Part shown: positions 47,517 through 57,190 of the stretch, in pieces
How the letters are laid out: each line of letters begins with the position of its first letter
Numbering within the stretch: position 1 is the first letter of the stretch
Origin: Sphingomonas sp. Leaf33
GTDB taxonomy: Bacteria; Pseudomonadota; Alphaproteobacteria; Sphingomonadales; Sphingomonadaceae
DNA: 64,000 nt
Reading direction: 5' to 3'
NCBI RefSeq assembly: GCF_001421785.1
Contig: NZ_LMLB01000010.1
Location: 1 to 64,000, forward strand
Position numbers and translations under genes: made by a program
Notes under the pieces: model-generated
Told to the model about the DNA's origin: nothing
The model's input: the letters and a program-made list of their open reading frames with translations, nothing else
The model's database searches: none

Positions 47517-50500
47517 ATGGCCAACATCCTACGGTCGATCAAACGTGTTGTCGGGCCGCTGAACCCCAGGAAGCGCCGGGCGAGAGCCGAGCGCAAGCGC
47601 GCCTATGACGCGATGCGCGCCTTCGTCGTCACCGAAGAAAACCGCCGCGAAGGGATATTCGACGGCGATTGGTACGGCACGCGCTATCCCGACATCCTGG
47701 CCGAGGGGTTCGACCCCTATCACCACTATATCACCCACGGGCATCGCGAGAGCCGCGATCCGGGGCCGAACTTCGACACGAACTTTTATCTGCGCACCTA
47801 TCCCGACGTGGTGGCCGCGGGTCTCAACCCGCTGATCCACTATCTGGATAGCGGCCGGGCAGAAGGGCGTGCCGCGAACCCGCACCAGCTGCCCACCGCG
47901 CCCGTGCGGCACGGCCGGTCGGATGCCGACCTGCGCCACGTCATCGTCAAGGAAATGGGGTTCGTGCCCGGGCACGAGGCGTGCGTCTTCGTCACCCATG
48001 CGCCCTCGGGCCGCCTGAAGCCGCACGTCCTGCCGCACATGCAATTGCTGCGCGACTGCGGGATCGCCGTGCTGCTGGTCGCGGTCGTCGACCGCCCGCT
48101 CGAACTGCTGGATGCGGAACGCGACGTGGCGAGCGGGATCATCGTGCGCGACAACGCGGGCTACGACTTCGGCGCCTGGGCCCATGCCTTCCGCCTGGTG
48201 CCCGCACTCTACGGCGCCAGCTTGCTGGTCATCACCAACGACAGCATCATTCCGGTCGGCGATGCCGGCATCTACCGCGCGATGATCGATCGCCTGCGTG
48301 GCCACAGCGCCGACATCGTCGGGCTGACGTCGAGCCACGAATATGGCTGGCACGTGCAAAGCTATTTCCTGGGCCTGAAGCCCAGGGCGCTGAGTTCGTG
48401 GGGGTTCCAGCACTTCATCCGGGACATCCGCCGGATCGACGACAAGGACGAGGTCATCCGCACCTACGAGGTGCCGTTCACCGCAAGGATGCGCGGCGCC
48501 GGGTTGAAGATCGCGGCGCTGTACACCGGCCTGTTCTCGGCCAACCCGACCTATTTCAGCTGGCGCGACCTGCTCGCTCAGCGTTTCCCCTTCGTCAAGG
48601 TGCTGATGCTGAAGCGGGAATTCCCGAGCGTCGATGCCTGGACGCCGGAATTCGAAGGCGAGTTCGCCCGTGCAGGGTTCGATCTCAATCTGCTGCGTGC
48701 GTCGGCGCGCATCGGCGAGATGGACAGCGTACCGATGGGCACCGACGACGGGCTGCTCGTCGATCCGACGCCGCTGGATTTAGTCACCGACGACCACCGC
48801 CTGCGCGTCGCCTATTTCGGGCCGTGGAACTATGACAACGGCCTGGGCTCTGCCAGTCGCGAGCTGTTGTGCGCGCTGCGCCAGTCGGGCGTCGAGCTGA
48901 ACGCCCATCCGATCGTCAAGTCGTTCCATATCCACCGGCTGATCTGCCCGGCGGTGCCGACGCTCGATTTCGCCGGCCAGGCCGATGTCGCGATCGTCCA
49001 CCTCAATCCCGATTCCTGGCATCTGTTGAGCGACGAACAGCGCGCAATCATCCGCGCAGCCAAGCGCCGGATCGGCTACTGGGTGTGGGAAACCGACACC
49101 CTGCCGCCCGCCTGGCAGCACGACCTGCATTCGGTCGATCGCATCTGGGCGCCGAGCGCCTATGTCGCCGAAGTGATCGAGGCGGAAGCACACGTCCCCG
49201 TCGACGTCGTCGCGCATCCCGTGCGCGTGCCGGCACGGATCACGACCGACCGCGACACCGTGCTGCGCCGTTTCGGCATCGATCCGGCCGAGCGCGTGAT
49301 CCTCTACATCTTCGACGGTGCCAGCTATCTCGTCCGCAAGAACCCCGAAGCGCTGATCCGCGCCTTTGCCGCATCGGGCCTCGCGCGGCAGGGCTGGACA
49401 CTGGTGCTGAAGACCAAGCACCTCTACGACCGTCCGGAGGCCGGCAAGGCGCTGACTGCGCTGGTCGCGGAAACGCCGGGCGCGCGCATCCTGGAGGTGT
49501 CGCTCCACGCCGACGAGGTGACCAGCCTGATCGCGGCGGCCGACATCTATGCCTCGCCGCATTGTTCGGAAGGCTTCGGCCTGACGGTCGCCGAGGCGAT
49601 GGCGGTCGGCAAGCCGGTCGTCGCGACCGACTTCTCGGGCACGCGCGACTTCCTGGATGCCAGCTGCGGCTATCCGGTGCGCGCGCATCCCTGGACGCTG
49701 GAGGAGGACCATGGTCACTACCTGACCGGCCATTCCTGGGCGAAGATCGACGAGGCCGACCTGGCGCGCCAGCTGGTCCGCGCGGCCGACGCGGTGGCGA
49801 AGGGCGACCACCGGATCGCCGAGGCCGCGACCGCCAACATCACGCGGCGCCTGTCCTATGACGCGGTAGCCGCCGAAATCCGCACCAGCCTGGCCGCGCT
49901 GATCGCCGAAAGCCGCGAGGCGACGGCGGCGGCGCCGACGCGCCGTATCGTCGATCCCCCCGCCCCGATCGCCTTCCCGATCGACTATGGCGATGCGCCG
50001 GTGTTCGGGACGCTGGGCGCGGTACCGGGCATCGTCCCGGTCGCGGTCGCGCCCGATTTCTCGTGCGACGGCATCGAGATCCCCGACGGCGACCCCGCCG
50101 ACTGGCTGTTCATCGCGCCCCGCGACGCCATCGTCTGCACCGGCGTGCTGAACTTCCCCGTCACCGCATCGAACCACCGCCCCGACGTCGTGCTGTTCTA
50201 CGCCGACGACGTCGCGCGGGAGGGCGATCCGCTCGACCGCATCCGGCTGAAGCCCGACATCGACCGGACGTTGCTGGTCGCACAGGACTATGTCGGCGCG
50301 CCGATCATCATCCGCCGCAAGACGCTGACCGATATCGGCGGGCTCGATGCGTCGATGGGGACGGCCGCGCTCTACGACGTCGTGCTGCGCGTGTCGCAGG
50401 CCGGCGGGACGATCGGCCGCATCCCGCATGTCCTGCTGGGTTTCCCGGGCGCGCGCGTCGTGGCGCGCGAGGCCGATCGTCGCCGCGCATTGGCGCGGGT

Positions 50501-51431
50501 CGTGCCGCCGGGCGTCGACTTGGTCGAGGGCGCGGCATCGGGCCTGCTCGGCCAGTGCTGGAGCTTCCCAGCGGGCGACCAGCCCCGCGTCACGATCGCG
50601 ATCCCGACCCGCCAGACCCGCCATCCGGGATCGAGCGAAACCTATATCGAGCGGCTGCTGGCCAGCATCGCGCTGGCCGAATGGCCGATGGACCGGCTGA
50701 CCGTGATCGTCGGCGACGACGTGCCCGGACAACCGCTGTGGGCGATGCGCCCCTGGCCGTTCAATCTGGTGCGGATCGACACCCAGCGGGCAGAGGGCGA
50801 GGCGTTCAACTATGCCGCCAAGATGAACCGCCTGTGGCGCGCCGCGTCCGACGAACAGGTCATCTTCATGAACGACGACGCCGTCCCCAGCGATCCGCGC
50901 TGGCTGGCCGCACTCGTCGGCTTCGCGATCGACGGCAGCGTCGGCGGTGTCGGCGCGCGGCTGTATTACGAGGACGGGTCGATCCAGCATGCCGGCATGT
51001 TCCCGGCGCTGCGCACGATCGTCCACGCCTGGCTCAACTGGCCGGCGGATGCCAGGACCTATCAGGACTGGGCGGTCGCGCAGCGTGAATGGTCGGTCGT
51101 CACGGGGGCGGTGTTCTCCACCCGGCGCTCGATCCTCGACCAGGTCGGGGGCTTCGACGAGCGATTCAGCCTGGAGTTCAACGACGTCGACCTGTGCCTG
51201 CGCATCCGCAACCTCGGCTACCGCATCGTGTACAATCCCGACGCGCAGTTCACCCATGCCGAAAAGGCGTCGCGCGGCGACACCATTCCGCCGGGCGCCG
51301 AAGTCGCGCTGTTCCTGTCACGCTGGGCCGAGTGGCTGGAGCGCGACCCGGCGTCGCATCCCGACTTCGCCCGCCACCGTATGGACCCGTCGCCCGCCCC
51401 GCCGCGCGACGCGTGGTATCTGGCGGGTTAG
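47517..51431 (+). CDS. Three-domain glycosyltransferase: RgpF-like, GT4 and GT2, with N-terminal repeats
   Basis: 1304 residues from ATG 47517 (AAGGA upstream; the frame is open from 47436). Basic N-terminus, then two repeats at 48-118 (FDGDWYGTRYPDILAEGFDP, FDTNFYLRTYPDVVAAGLNP). RgpF-like domain about 155-390 (CVFVTHAPSGRLKPHVLPHM, DNAGYDFGAWAHAFRLVP, LLVITNDSII). GT4 domain about 430-790 (VAYFGPWNYDNGLGSASRELL, ILYIFDGASYLVRKNPEALI, YASPHCSEGFGLTVAEAMAVGKPVVATDFSG). GT2 domain about 1020-1265 (VTIAIPTRQ, FNYAAKMNRLWRAA, IFMNDDAVPSDPRWL, GARLYYEDGSIQHAGMF, FNDVDLCLRI). Three transferase modules on one chain could assemble an oligosaccharide without release. Confidence 0.88.
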   Translation: MANILRSIKRVVGPLNPRKRRARAERKRAYDAMRAFVVTEENRREGIFDGDWYGTRYPDILAEGFDPYHHYITHGHRESRDPGPNFDTNFYLRTYPDVVAAGLNPLIHYLDSGRAEGRAANPHQLPTAPVRHGRSDADLRHVIVKEMGFVPGHEACVFVTHAPSGRLKPHVLPHMQLLRDCGIAVLLVAVVDRPLELLDAERDVASGIIVRDNAGYDFGAWAHAFRLVPALYGASLLVITNDSIIPVGDAGIYRAMIDRLRGHSADIVGLTSSHEYGWHVQSYFLGLKPRALSSWGFQHFIRDIRRIDDKDEVIRTYEVPFTARMRGAGLKIAALYTGLFSANPTYFSWRDLLAQRFPFVKVLMLKREFPSVDAWTPEFEGEFARAGFDLNLLRASARIGEMDSVPMGTDDGLLVDPTPLDLVTDDHRLRVAYFGPWNYDNGLGSASRELLCALRQSGVELNAHPIVKSFHIHRLICPAVPTLDFAGQADVAIVHLNPDSWHLLSDEQRAIIRAAKRRIGYWVWETDTLPPAWQHDLHSVDRIWAPSAYVAEVIEAEAHVPVDVVAHPVRVPARITTDRDTVLRRFGIDPAERVILYIFDGASYLVRKNPEALIRAFAASGLARQGWTLVLKTKHLYDRPEAGKALTALVAETPGARILEVSLHADEVTSLIAAADIYASPHCSEGFGLTVAEAMAVGKPVVATDFSGTRDFLDASCGYPVRAHPWTLEEDHGHYLTGHSWAKIDEADLARQLVRAADAVAKGDHRIAEAATANITRRLSYDAVAAEIRTSLAALIAESREATAAAPTRRIVDPPAPIAFPIDYGDAPVFGTLGAVPGIVPVAVAPDFSCDGIEIPDGDPADWLFIAPRDAIVCTGVLNFPVTASNHRPDVVLFYADDVAREGDPLDRIRLKPDIDRTLLVAQDYVGAPIIIRRKTLTDIGGLDASMGTAALYDVVLRVSQAGGTIGRIPHVLLGFPGARVVAREADRRRALARVVPPGVDLVEGAASGLLGQCWSFPAGDQPRVTIAIPTRQTRHPGSSETYIERLLASIALAEWPMDRLTVIVGDDVPGQPLWAMRPWPFNLVRIDTQRAEGEAFNYAAKMNRLWRAASDEQVIFMNDDAVPSDPRWLAALVGFAIDGSVGGVGARLYYEDGSIQHAGMFPALRTIVHAWLNWPADARTYQDWAVAQREWSVVTGAVFSTRRSILDQVGGFDERFSLEFNDVDLCLRIRNLGYRIVYNPDAQFTHAEKASRGDTIPPGAEVALFLSRWAEWLERDPASHPDFARHRMDPSPAPPRDAWYLAG

Positions 51432-51494
51432 GACACAGACGATGGCCGATCGGCACTATCCCTGTCCGCACGGGCGTGACCTGCGAGCGATCCG

Positions 51495-52361
51495 GTGAGC
51501 GAGGACATCCCTCCGTTTGCGTTCGACGCCGCGTTCTACACGCGCACCAACACCGACCTGGCCGGGTTCACGCCCGAGGAGGCCGCAGAGCATTTCGCAA
51601 ACTTCGGTATCGCCGAGGGGCGGCAGGGACATCCCTTCGGATCGCGCCAGGCGTTTACCGAGCGTCTGGCGTCCTACGCCTCGGTGCTGGAGATCGGCCC
51701 GTTCTGCAAACCGACGGCGCGCGGTCCCAATGTTCGTTACCTCGATGTCCTCGACGAAACCGAGCTCAGGGAACGGGCGAGCGCGCTGGGCGCCGATGCC
51801 GACGCGTGTCCTGCGAAGATCGATTATCTGGGCGACATTCATGACATCGACGACGCCTTCGCCGCGGTCGTCAGCAGCCACTGCATCGAACATCAGCCCG
51901 ACCTGATCCACCATCTGGACGGCGTCGCACGCGTGCTGTCGCCGGGCGGGCGCTATTTCCTGTACGTCCCCGACAAGCGCTACTGCTTCGACCATTTCAT
52001 GGCGGAATCGACGATTGCGGACGTGATCCAGGCGCACCGCGAACGGCGTACCGTCCACACCCTGCGTAGCGTGATCGAGCATCACGCGCTGAACACGCAC
52101 AACGATCCCGCGACCCACTGGGCGGGACGGCATGACACCGGGCACGGTGCCGCCTTCGCCGATCGGGTGAAGCTCGCGATCGAGATGCACGACACCGCGG
52201 ACGGGTATCTCGACGTCCATGCGTGGTATTTCACGCCGCACAGTTTCGCCGGGCTGATGACGGCGCTGTACGACATCGGACTGTCGCGGCTGCGGCTGAC
52301 CGAAATCTATCCGACGCGGCGCGACGATGCCGAATTCTATGCCGTGCTGGAGCGGGTCTGA
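51495..52361 (+). CDS. SAM methyltransferase with N-terminal surface-locus repeat
   Basis: 288 residues from GTG 51495. Residues 8-44 carry one copy of the shared repeat (FDAAFYTRTNTDLAGFTP ... AEHFANFGIAEGR). The rest is a class I methyltransferase: YASVLEIGPFCKPTARG, VRYLDVLDETELRERA, VVSSHCIEHQPDLIHHLDGVARVLSPGGRYFLYVPDKRYCFDHF (methyltransferase-11 type). Ends with ELYDIGLSRLRLTEIYPT-type segment and VLERV. Probably modifies the glycan; 63 bp after the large transferase. The repeat may dock it onto partners with the same repeat. Confidence 0.82.
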   Translation: MSEDIPPFAFDAAFYTRTNTDLAGFTPEEAAEHFANFGIAEGRQGHPFGSRQAFTERLASYASVLEIGPFCKPTARGPNVRYLDVLDETELRERASALGADADACPAKIDYLGDIHDIDDAFAAVVSSHCIEHQPDLIHHLDGVARVLSPGGRYFLYVPDKRYCFDHFMAESTIADVIQAHRERRTVHTLRSVIEHHALNTHNDPATHWAGRHDTGHGAAFADRVKLAIEMHDTADGYLDVHAWYFTPHSFAGLMTALYDIGLSRLRLTEIYPTRRDDAEFYAVLERV

Positions 52362-52452
52362 CCGCCGGTTTCCGTCCTGTGCGACCGGCCCGGCCGGATC
52401 ATCCGTCCGGTGTCGGACGCGGTGCGGTCGGGGCGGCGTGACGGGTGTTTCA

Positions 52453-52483
52453 TTGACAATTCTGCCCGTCCGCAGCATATGTT
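52453..52483 (+). promoter_or_regulatory. Candidate promoter of the capsule export operon
   Basis: TTGACA at 52453-52458 (perfect -35), 17-bp spacer, CATATG at 52476-52481 as a weak -10, or TATGTT at 52478-52483 with a 19-bp spacer. The stretch 52455-52510 is A/T-rich for this genome and lies about 75 bp ahead of the KpsE-like start. Predicted by eye only. Confidence 0.5.
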
Positions 52484-52552
52484 AACACAACTATCACAGC
52501 CGCGCGCGGGGCGTGGCGTCATGATAAAATCACGACCCAGCCAGGCATTTCG

Positions 52553-53665
52553 ATGAAAACTCTGAAAGTACCGCGGCTGCGGTCTTGGTTTACGCTTGTA
52601 GTGTTGGTCCCGATCGCGCTGTCGATCATCTATTACGGCTTCATCGCCTCGGACCAATACATATCGGAATCACGCTTCGTCGTGAAAGGACGTTCGGATC
52701 GTCCGAATCCGATGTCGGGTCTTGCCGGGATCATGCAGGTGACCGGCCTGTCCGGTGGACAGGAACAGACCAACGAGGTCATCGACTATATCAAGTCGCG
52801 TAACGCCCTGCAGGCGTTGCAGCGGACCGAGAATATTCGCGGCAAGTTCACGCTGCCGTCGATCGACTTCCTGTCGCGCTATCCCGCCTTCTGGCGCGAG
52901 GATCGGTTCGAGAACCTGTACCGCTATTACGAGAAGAAGGTCGCGACCAAGCTCGATTCAGAGACGGGGCTCGCGGTCCTTACGGTCAAGGCCTTTTCCC
53001 CGACCGATGCGCGCGACATCAACGCGCGGCTGCTGACGCTCAGCGAAGCGCTGGTCAACCAGCTGAATTCCAAGTCGCGGACCAAGGCGATCGACGAGGC
53101 CGAAAAGCGCGTGGCCGAGGCGCAGAGCCGGGTGCGCACCGCACGGATCGCGCTCAGCGCGTACCGCAACGACCAGCAGCTGGTCGATCCGCTGAAGCAG
53201 GCGACCGGCGTGCTCGCCATTTCCGACCGGCTGATCGCGGAGCGCGCCGCACTTCAGGCGCAGCTCGACCTGATGACGCGCGTCACGCCGCGCAATCCCT
53301 CGATCCCTGCGCTGCGCGGCCGTATCGCCGCGACCGACAGCGCGATCGCGGCGCAGAACGGGCGCGCGGTCGGCGGCACCGGGGCCCTGTCGTCCAAGAT
53401 GGGCGGCTACGACAATCTGGTCGTCGAACAGGAATTCGCCACGCAGACGCTGACCGCGGCGAGTGCGGCGCTCGAACAAGCGCGGGCCGACGCGCAGCGC
53501 CAGCAATATTATCTGGAGCGCGTGGTCGAACCCAACGTGCCCGACATGTCGCGCTATCCCGATCGGCTGTGGCAGATCCTGACGGTCGCGGGGGCGGCGC
53601 TGTGCCTCTACTTCATCGGATGGATGCTGGTGGTCGGCATCATCGAACACTCGCCGGACAGCTAG
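52553..53665 (+). CDS. kpsE: KpsE/BexC-like capsule export inner-membrane protein
   Basis: 370 residues. N-terminal membrane helix (LVVLVPIALSIIYYGFIA), the family motif SDQYISESRFVVKGRSDRP, GEQTNEVIDYIKSRNALQAL-like segment (seen as GGQEQTNEVIDYIKSRNALQAL), long coiled-coil region about 170-325 (AIDEAEKRVAEAQSRVRTARIAL, ERAALQAQLDLMTR), the YLERVVEPNVPD-x-x-x-YPDR signature and a C-terminal membrane helix. Polysaccharide co-polymerase-type protein that links the ABC transporter to the outer-membrane Wza/KpsD channel. First of three genes in the order E-M-T. Confidence 0.9.
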   Translation: MKTLKVPRLRSWFTLVVLVPIALSIIYYGFIASDQYISESRFVVKGRSDRPNPMSGLAGIMQVTGLSGGQEQTNEVIDYIKSRNALQALQRTENIRGKFTLPSIDFLSRYPAFWREDRFENLYRYYEKKVATKLDSETGLAVLTVKAFSPTDARDINARLLTLSEALVNQLNSKSRTKAIDEAEKRVAEAQSRVRTARIALSAYRNDQQLVDPLKQATGVLAISDRLIAERAALQAQLDLMTRVTPRNPSIPALRGRIAATDSAIAAQNGRAVGGTGALSSKMGGYDNLVVEQEFATQTLTAASAALEQARADAQRQQYYLERVVEPNVPDMSRYPDRLWQILTVAGAALCLYFIGWMLVVGIIEHSPDS

Positions 53666-53669
53666 GGCC

Positions 53670-54449
53670 ATGCCGTCACTCCAGGCAGGCTGGCGCATCC
53701 AGACCCGGGTGATCCGGGCGCTGATGACGCGCGAGCTGATCACCCGCTTCGGCCGCGAGAACATCGGCTTCCTGTGGATGATGGTCGAACCGCTGCTGTT
53801 CGCACTGCTGGTCGGCATCATGTGGACGATCCTGGGCAACAGCGAGCACGGGCTGAACGTCATCGCCTTCGTCATCACCGGCTATCTGCCGCTGACGCTG
53901 TTCCGCCATGCCGTCGGGCGCTCGGTCAAGGCGTTCTCGGTCAACGGCAGCCTGATGTATCACCGCCAGATCAAGATGCTCGACTTCATCGTCGTCCGCT
54001 TCCTGATCGAGATGATCGGCGGCATGATGGCGTATGTCTTCATCGCCGTCGTGCTGATCGCGCTCGACCTGTTCCCGGTCCCGGCGAACATCCTGTACGT
54101 GATCCTGGGCTGGCTGCTCTACTGCCTGTTCACCTTCTCGCTCTGCCTGATCCTGGCGCCGCTGTCCGAAGTGTCGGAAGTGTTGGAGAAATTCATTCCC
54201 GTCACGACCTACATCATGATTCCGTTCTCGGGCACGTTCAACATGATGTCGTGGCTGTCGCCGCAGCTGCGCGACATCCTCTACTGGTCGCCGCCGGTCA
54301 ATGCGATGGAGATGATGCGCTACGGCATCTTCGGCGACCAGGTGACGCCCTATTACGATCCGATGGTGCCGATCGTCGTATCGCTTGCCCTGCTGCCGAT
54401 CGGCCTGGCGATGTGCCGCCGGATCCGCAAGACCCTGGTGGTCGAGTGA
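53670..54449 (+). CDS. kpsM: KpsM-like ABC-2 polysaccharide exporter permease
   Basis: 259 residues. ABC-2 permease with six helices: RALMTRELITRFGRENIGFLWMMVEPLLFALLVGIMWTIL, IAFVITGYLPLTLFRHAVGR, FLIEMIGGMMAYVFIAVVLIALDLF, LYVILGWLLYCLFTFSLCLILAPLSE, PVTTYIMIPFSGTFNMMSWL, PIVVSLALLPIGLAMCRR. The RFGRENIGFLWMMVEP motif is typical of KpsM/CtrC. It moves the finished polysaccharide across the inner membrane with the KpsT-like ATPase, whose GTG start overlaps this stop. Confidence 0.93.
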   Translation: MPSLQAGWRIQTRVIRALMTRELITRFGRENIGFLWMMVEPLLFALLVGIMWTILGNSEHGLNVIAFVITGYLPLTLFRHAVGRSVKAFSVNGSLMYHRQIKMLDFIVVRFLIEMIGGMMAYVFIAVVLIALDLFPVPANILYVILGWLLYCLFTFSLCLILAPLSEVSEVLEKFIPVTTYIMIPFSGTFNMMSWLSPQLRDILYWSPPVNAMEMMRYGIFGDQVTPYYDPMVPIVVSLALLPIGLAMCRRIRKTLVVE

Positions 54450-55093
54450 TCCGCTGCGAGAACCTGTGCAAGTCCTATCCGATGGGCCACGGGCGCAAGA
54501 CCGTGTTCAACGACCTGACGTTCGACGTGAAGCCGGGCGAGCGGATCGGCGTGCTGGGCCGCAATGGTGCCGGCAAGACGACGCTCATCAAGCTGATCGG
54601 CGGGGTCGAGCTGCCGACGTCGGGGCGCATCACGCGCGAGATGAAGGTGTCGTGGCCGCTCGGTTTCTCGGGCGGCTTCCAGGGCAGCCTGACCGGCTAT
54701 GACAATGCGCGCTTCATTGCGCGCATCTACGACCGCGACTATGACGAGATCCGCGATTACGTCGAGGAATTCACCGAGCTGGGCCGCCAGCTCAAGATGC
54801 CGATCAAGACCTATTCGTCGGGTATGCGCGCGCGGCTTGCCTTCGCACTGTCGCTGGCGATCGAGTTCGATTGCTATCTGATCGACGAGGTCATCCTGGT
54901 CGGCGACCAGAATTTCCAGCGCAAATGCCATTACGAGCTGTTCGAGAAGCGCGCCGACCGCGCGCTGATCCTCGCCTCGCACAGCACCGAGTTGTTGAGC
55001 GAAGTGTGCACCAGCACGATCCTGCTGCGCAACGGCGTCGGCGAGATCTACGAGGACGTCGAAGAGGGGCTGGCGCTGTACAACGACCTGTGA
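54446..55093 (+). CDS. kpsT: KpsT-like polysaccharide ABC exporter ATPase
   Basis: 215 residues from GTG 54446 (GTGA overlap). Walker A GRNGAGKTT near residue 38, GFSGGFQGSLTGYDNARFIARIY, signature YSSGMRARLAFALS near 123, Walker B FDCYLIDEV near 142, H-loop LASHSTELL. The short (~215-residue) form is that of group 2 capsule ATPases (KpsT/CtrD), not the longer O-antigen Wzt with its glycan-binding domain. It completes the E-M-T set. Confidence 0.94.
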   Translation: MIRCENLCKSYPMGHGRKTVFNDLTFDVKPGERIGVLGRNGAGKTTLIKLIGGVELPTSGRITREMKVSWPLGFSGGFQGSLTGYDNARFIARIYDRDYDEIRDYVEEFTELGRQLKMPIKTYSSGMRARLAFALSLAIEFDCYLIDEVILVGDQNFQRKCHYELFEKRADRALILASHSTELLSEVCTSTILLRNGVGEIYEDVEEGLALYNDL

Positions 55094-55144
55094 CGCGCGG
55101 CCCCGCGCGAAAGGCCCCGCGCACAGGCGCAGGGCCCAACGACA

Positions 55145-57130
55145 CTATCCTTCGCTGACCAGCTCGATGTGGGGCGGGTGGCCGACCGAAGCCGTGGCCG
55201 TCCAGCGTGTGCCGTCCCACGTCCAGCCTGCGCGCTCGAACACTGTCCGGCCCGGGCCGTTGCGTTCCGTCTCGACGATGATTCCCGAGAGCGCCTGGCC
55301 GCGCACGTCCGCGATATGGCGCAGCGCAGCGATCTCCACATCCATGCCGAAGACGCGGCAGCTCATGACGAACTGCTCGATCACGCCGTCGCGCTCGGCC
55401 AGCAGTCCGACCAGCCCGTAGCGGGTGAAGCGGTCCTGCACCTCGAACGTCCACCACGTGCCGCCGCCGGCGAGGTAGGCGCGTGCCTCCTCCTCGGTCC
55501 AGCGCCTGCCGGTCGTGTTGAACTGGTTCGTCTTGTTGAGAAGCTCCAGTGCCCGGCCGAAGCGCGGATCGTCGGCGCCGGTCTGCTGGACGGTAACCCG
55601 CACCTGGAGATCGGCCAGGAAGTCCTCGCGCGTCAGCGTGGTGCGCACCGCCTCGCGCTTGACCTGCGCCTGGATCATGGCGTTGCGCCGGGCGGACTCG
55701 TCGGTGATCCGCGGCACCTGCGTCTCCGCGCTCCACAGCAGGATGCGCCGCCAGTCGAGATGCGGTCCGCCCAGCACGCGGATGCCGGGCAAGGCGGCAC
55801 TGACCGCGGCGCGCTCGACGGGATTGTCGTCGATGAAGACCACGGATTCGGGCAGGACGTTCGCTTCCTCGATCGCCTGGCGGATGCTCTCCGCCTTCTG
55901 ACCCCAGCCAATCTTGTGGATCGCGAAACTGTCCATCGGCATCCAGTTGCCGAGAACCTCGGGCCAGATCCTGGCGATCGTCTCCGGATCGTTCTTGCTC
56001 ACGATCGCCAGGATGATGCCGCGCCGACGCAGCGTGACCAGCGCCTCCATCAGGCCCAGCGGCCAGCCCGCGGTGACGTCGTCGTCCCAGTCCTGCCGTT
56101 CGGCGAGGACGCCGCGCCACATCGTGTCGTCCAGGTCGACGCACACCATCTTCACCGCATCGGTCCCGCGGATGACGCGCAGCATCAGGCGGACCTGCGC
56201 CCAGAGCACGCGGATGAACGGCAATACCTCCAGCCCGAAGTGCGTCGAGGCCGCCGGGCTGTATTCGAGCCGGCCCTGATCGAGGGCATGGTCATGATCG
56301 GTCAGGAAGCCGCCGTGCGCTGCGATCCACAGCGTATCGTCCTGGACGAAGCGGCGACCGTAGATCGCGGCCAGGCGGTCGAGATCCAGCACATGGCAAT
56401 TGGGCAGGCCGCGAACCACCTGCGCCAGATGGTCGTTGAGGCGGGACACGAACCAGGTGAAGTCGCGCAGATCGTCGGTGGGCAGCAGGTCGCCGAGCAT
56501 CGGCTTCTGCGGCACCGCGAAGTTGGGGAAGAACGCCGGCACTCCAGCCACCGTATCGGCAAGATCGGTCGCCCACATCGTGATCCGGCCGCAGGATTCC
56601 TCGAAGATGCGCTGGAAGGCGGCAAGATCGTCGGGCGCGGCGCGAAGATAGTCCTCCTCGATCACGACGCCGCGCAAGGGAACCTGGCAGACCGCGACGC
56701 TGTACTCGTGGATCGGACGGGGGATGTCGCCGCGAACATCGACACCGCGGTTGTAGAGGACATAGTCGACGGCCGTCTCGGGAACGGCATCCGCCCAGTC
56801 GGCCAGCAGGCACTGGCCGATCAGCAGCACCCGTTCGAGCGTGTTGCCCGTCCGCGACAGCGCCGTCGGGCAGATGAACGCGTCTGCGGGCATCGCGCCG
56901 CCGACGAACCGCGCGAACTCCATCGTCGCCGAAACCGCGGTGGTATGGCCAAGCGAGATCCGCTCCCTGAACTCGTCGGACCGGCTCAGCATCTCGGCGA
57001 GCTCGATCGGCGTCATCGGCTCGCACCCGGCGATCATCGCTTCATCGGGCACGCGCCCCAGAAAGGCGTGCCAGGTGGCCAGTACTTCGTCCCTCGTCAC
57101 GTCATCCCCCAGTGTCCGGGCGCGCGCCAT
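55145..57130 (-). CDS. FkbH-like HAD-IIIC family protein
   Basis: 661 residues. Residues 1-310: N-terminal region with LLIGQCLLADWAD and SGNH-hydrolase-like traits (HFGLEVLPFIRVLWAQ). HAD domain about 320-480: KMVCVDLDDTMWRGVLAE (catalytic Asp pair DLDDT), ILAIVSKNDPETI, ESVVFIDDNPVERAAV. C-terminal GNAT-like acyltransferase region: RVTVQQTGADDPRFGRALELLNKTNQFNTTGRRWTEEEARAYL, RYGLVGLLAERDGVIEQFVMSCRVFGMDVE. FkbH proteins load glyceryl or related groups onto acyl carrier proteins; none is seen nearby. In glycan loci they may add an acyl substituent. It converges with the KpsT-like gene, with 51 bp between. Confidence 0.85.
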   Translation of the reverse strand: MARARTLGDDVTRDEVLATWHAFLGRVPDEAMIAGCEPMTPIELAEMLSRSDEFRERISLGHTTAVSATMEFARFVGGAMPADAFICPTALSRTGNTLERVLLIGQCLLADWADAVPETAVDYVLYNRGVDVRGDIPRPIHEYSVAVCQVPLRGVVIEEDYLRAAPDDLAAFQRIFEESCGRITMWATDLADTVAGVPAFFPNFAVPQKPMLGDLLPTDDLRDFTWFVSRLNDHLAQVVRGLPNCHVLDLDRLAAIYGRRFVQDDTLWIAAHGGFLTDHDHALDQGRLEYSPAASTHFGLEVLPFIRVLWAQVRLMLRVIRGTDAVKMVCVDLDDTMWRGVLAERQDWDDDVTAGWPLGLMEALVTLRRRGIILAIVSKNDPETIARIWPEVLGNWMPMDSFAIHKIGWGQKAESIRQAIEEANVLPESVVFIDDNPVERAAVSAALPGIRVLGGPHLDWRRILLWSAETQVPRITDESARRNAMIQAQVKREAVRTTLTREDFLADLQVRVTVQQTGADDPRFGRALELLNKTNQFNTTGRRWTEEEARAYLAGGGTWWTFEVQDRFTRYGLVGLLAERDGVIEQFVMSCRVFGMDVEIAALRHIADVRGQALSGIIVETERNGPGRTVFERAGWTWDGTRWTATASVGHPPHIELVSEG

Positions 57131-57190
57131 ATTGTCCTTGCGCGCCCGGCGGAATTTCCAAGCATGTGTGCAATTCGACAGACGGAAGCG

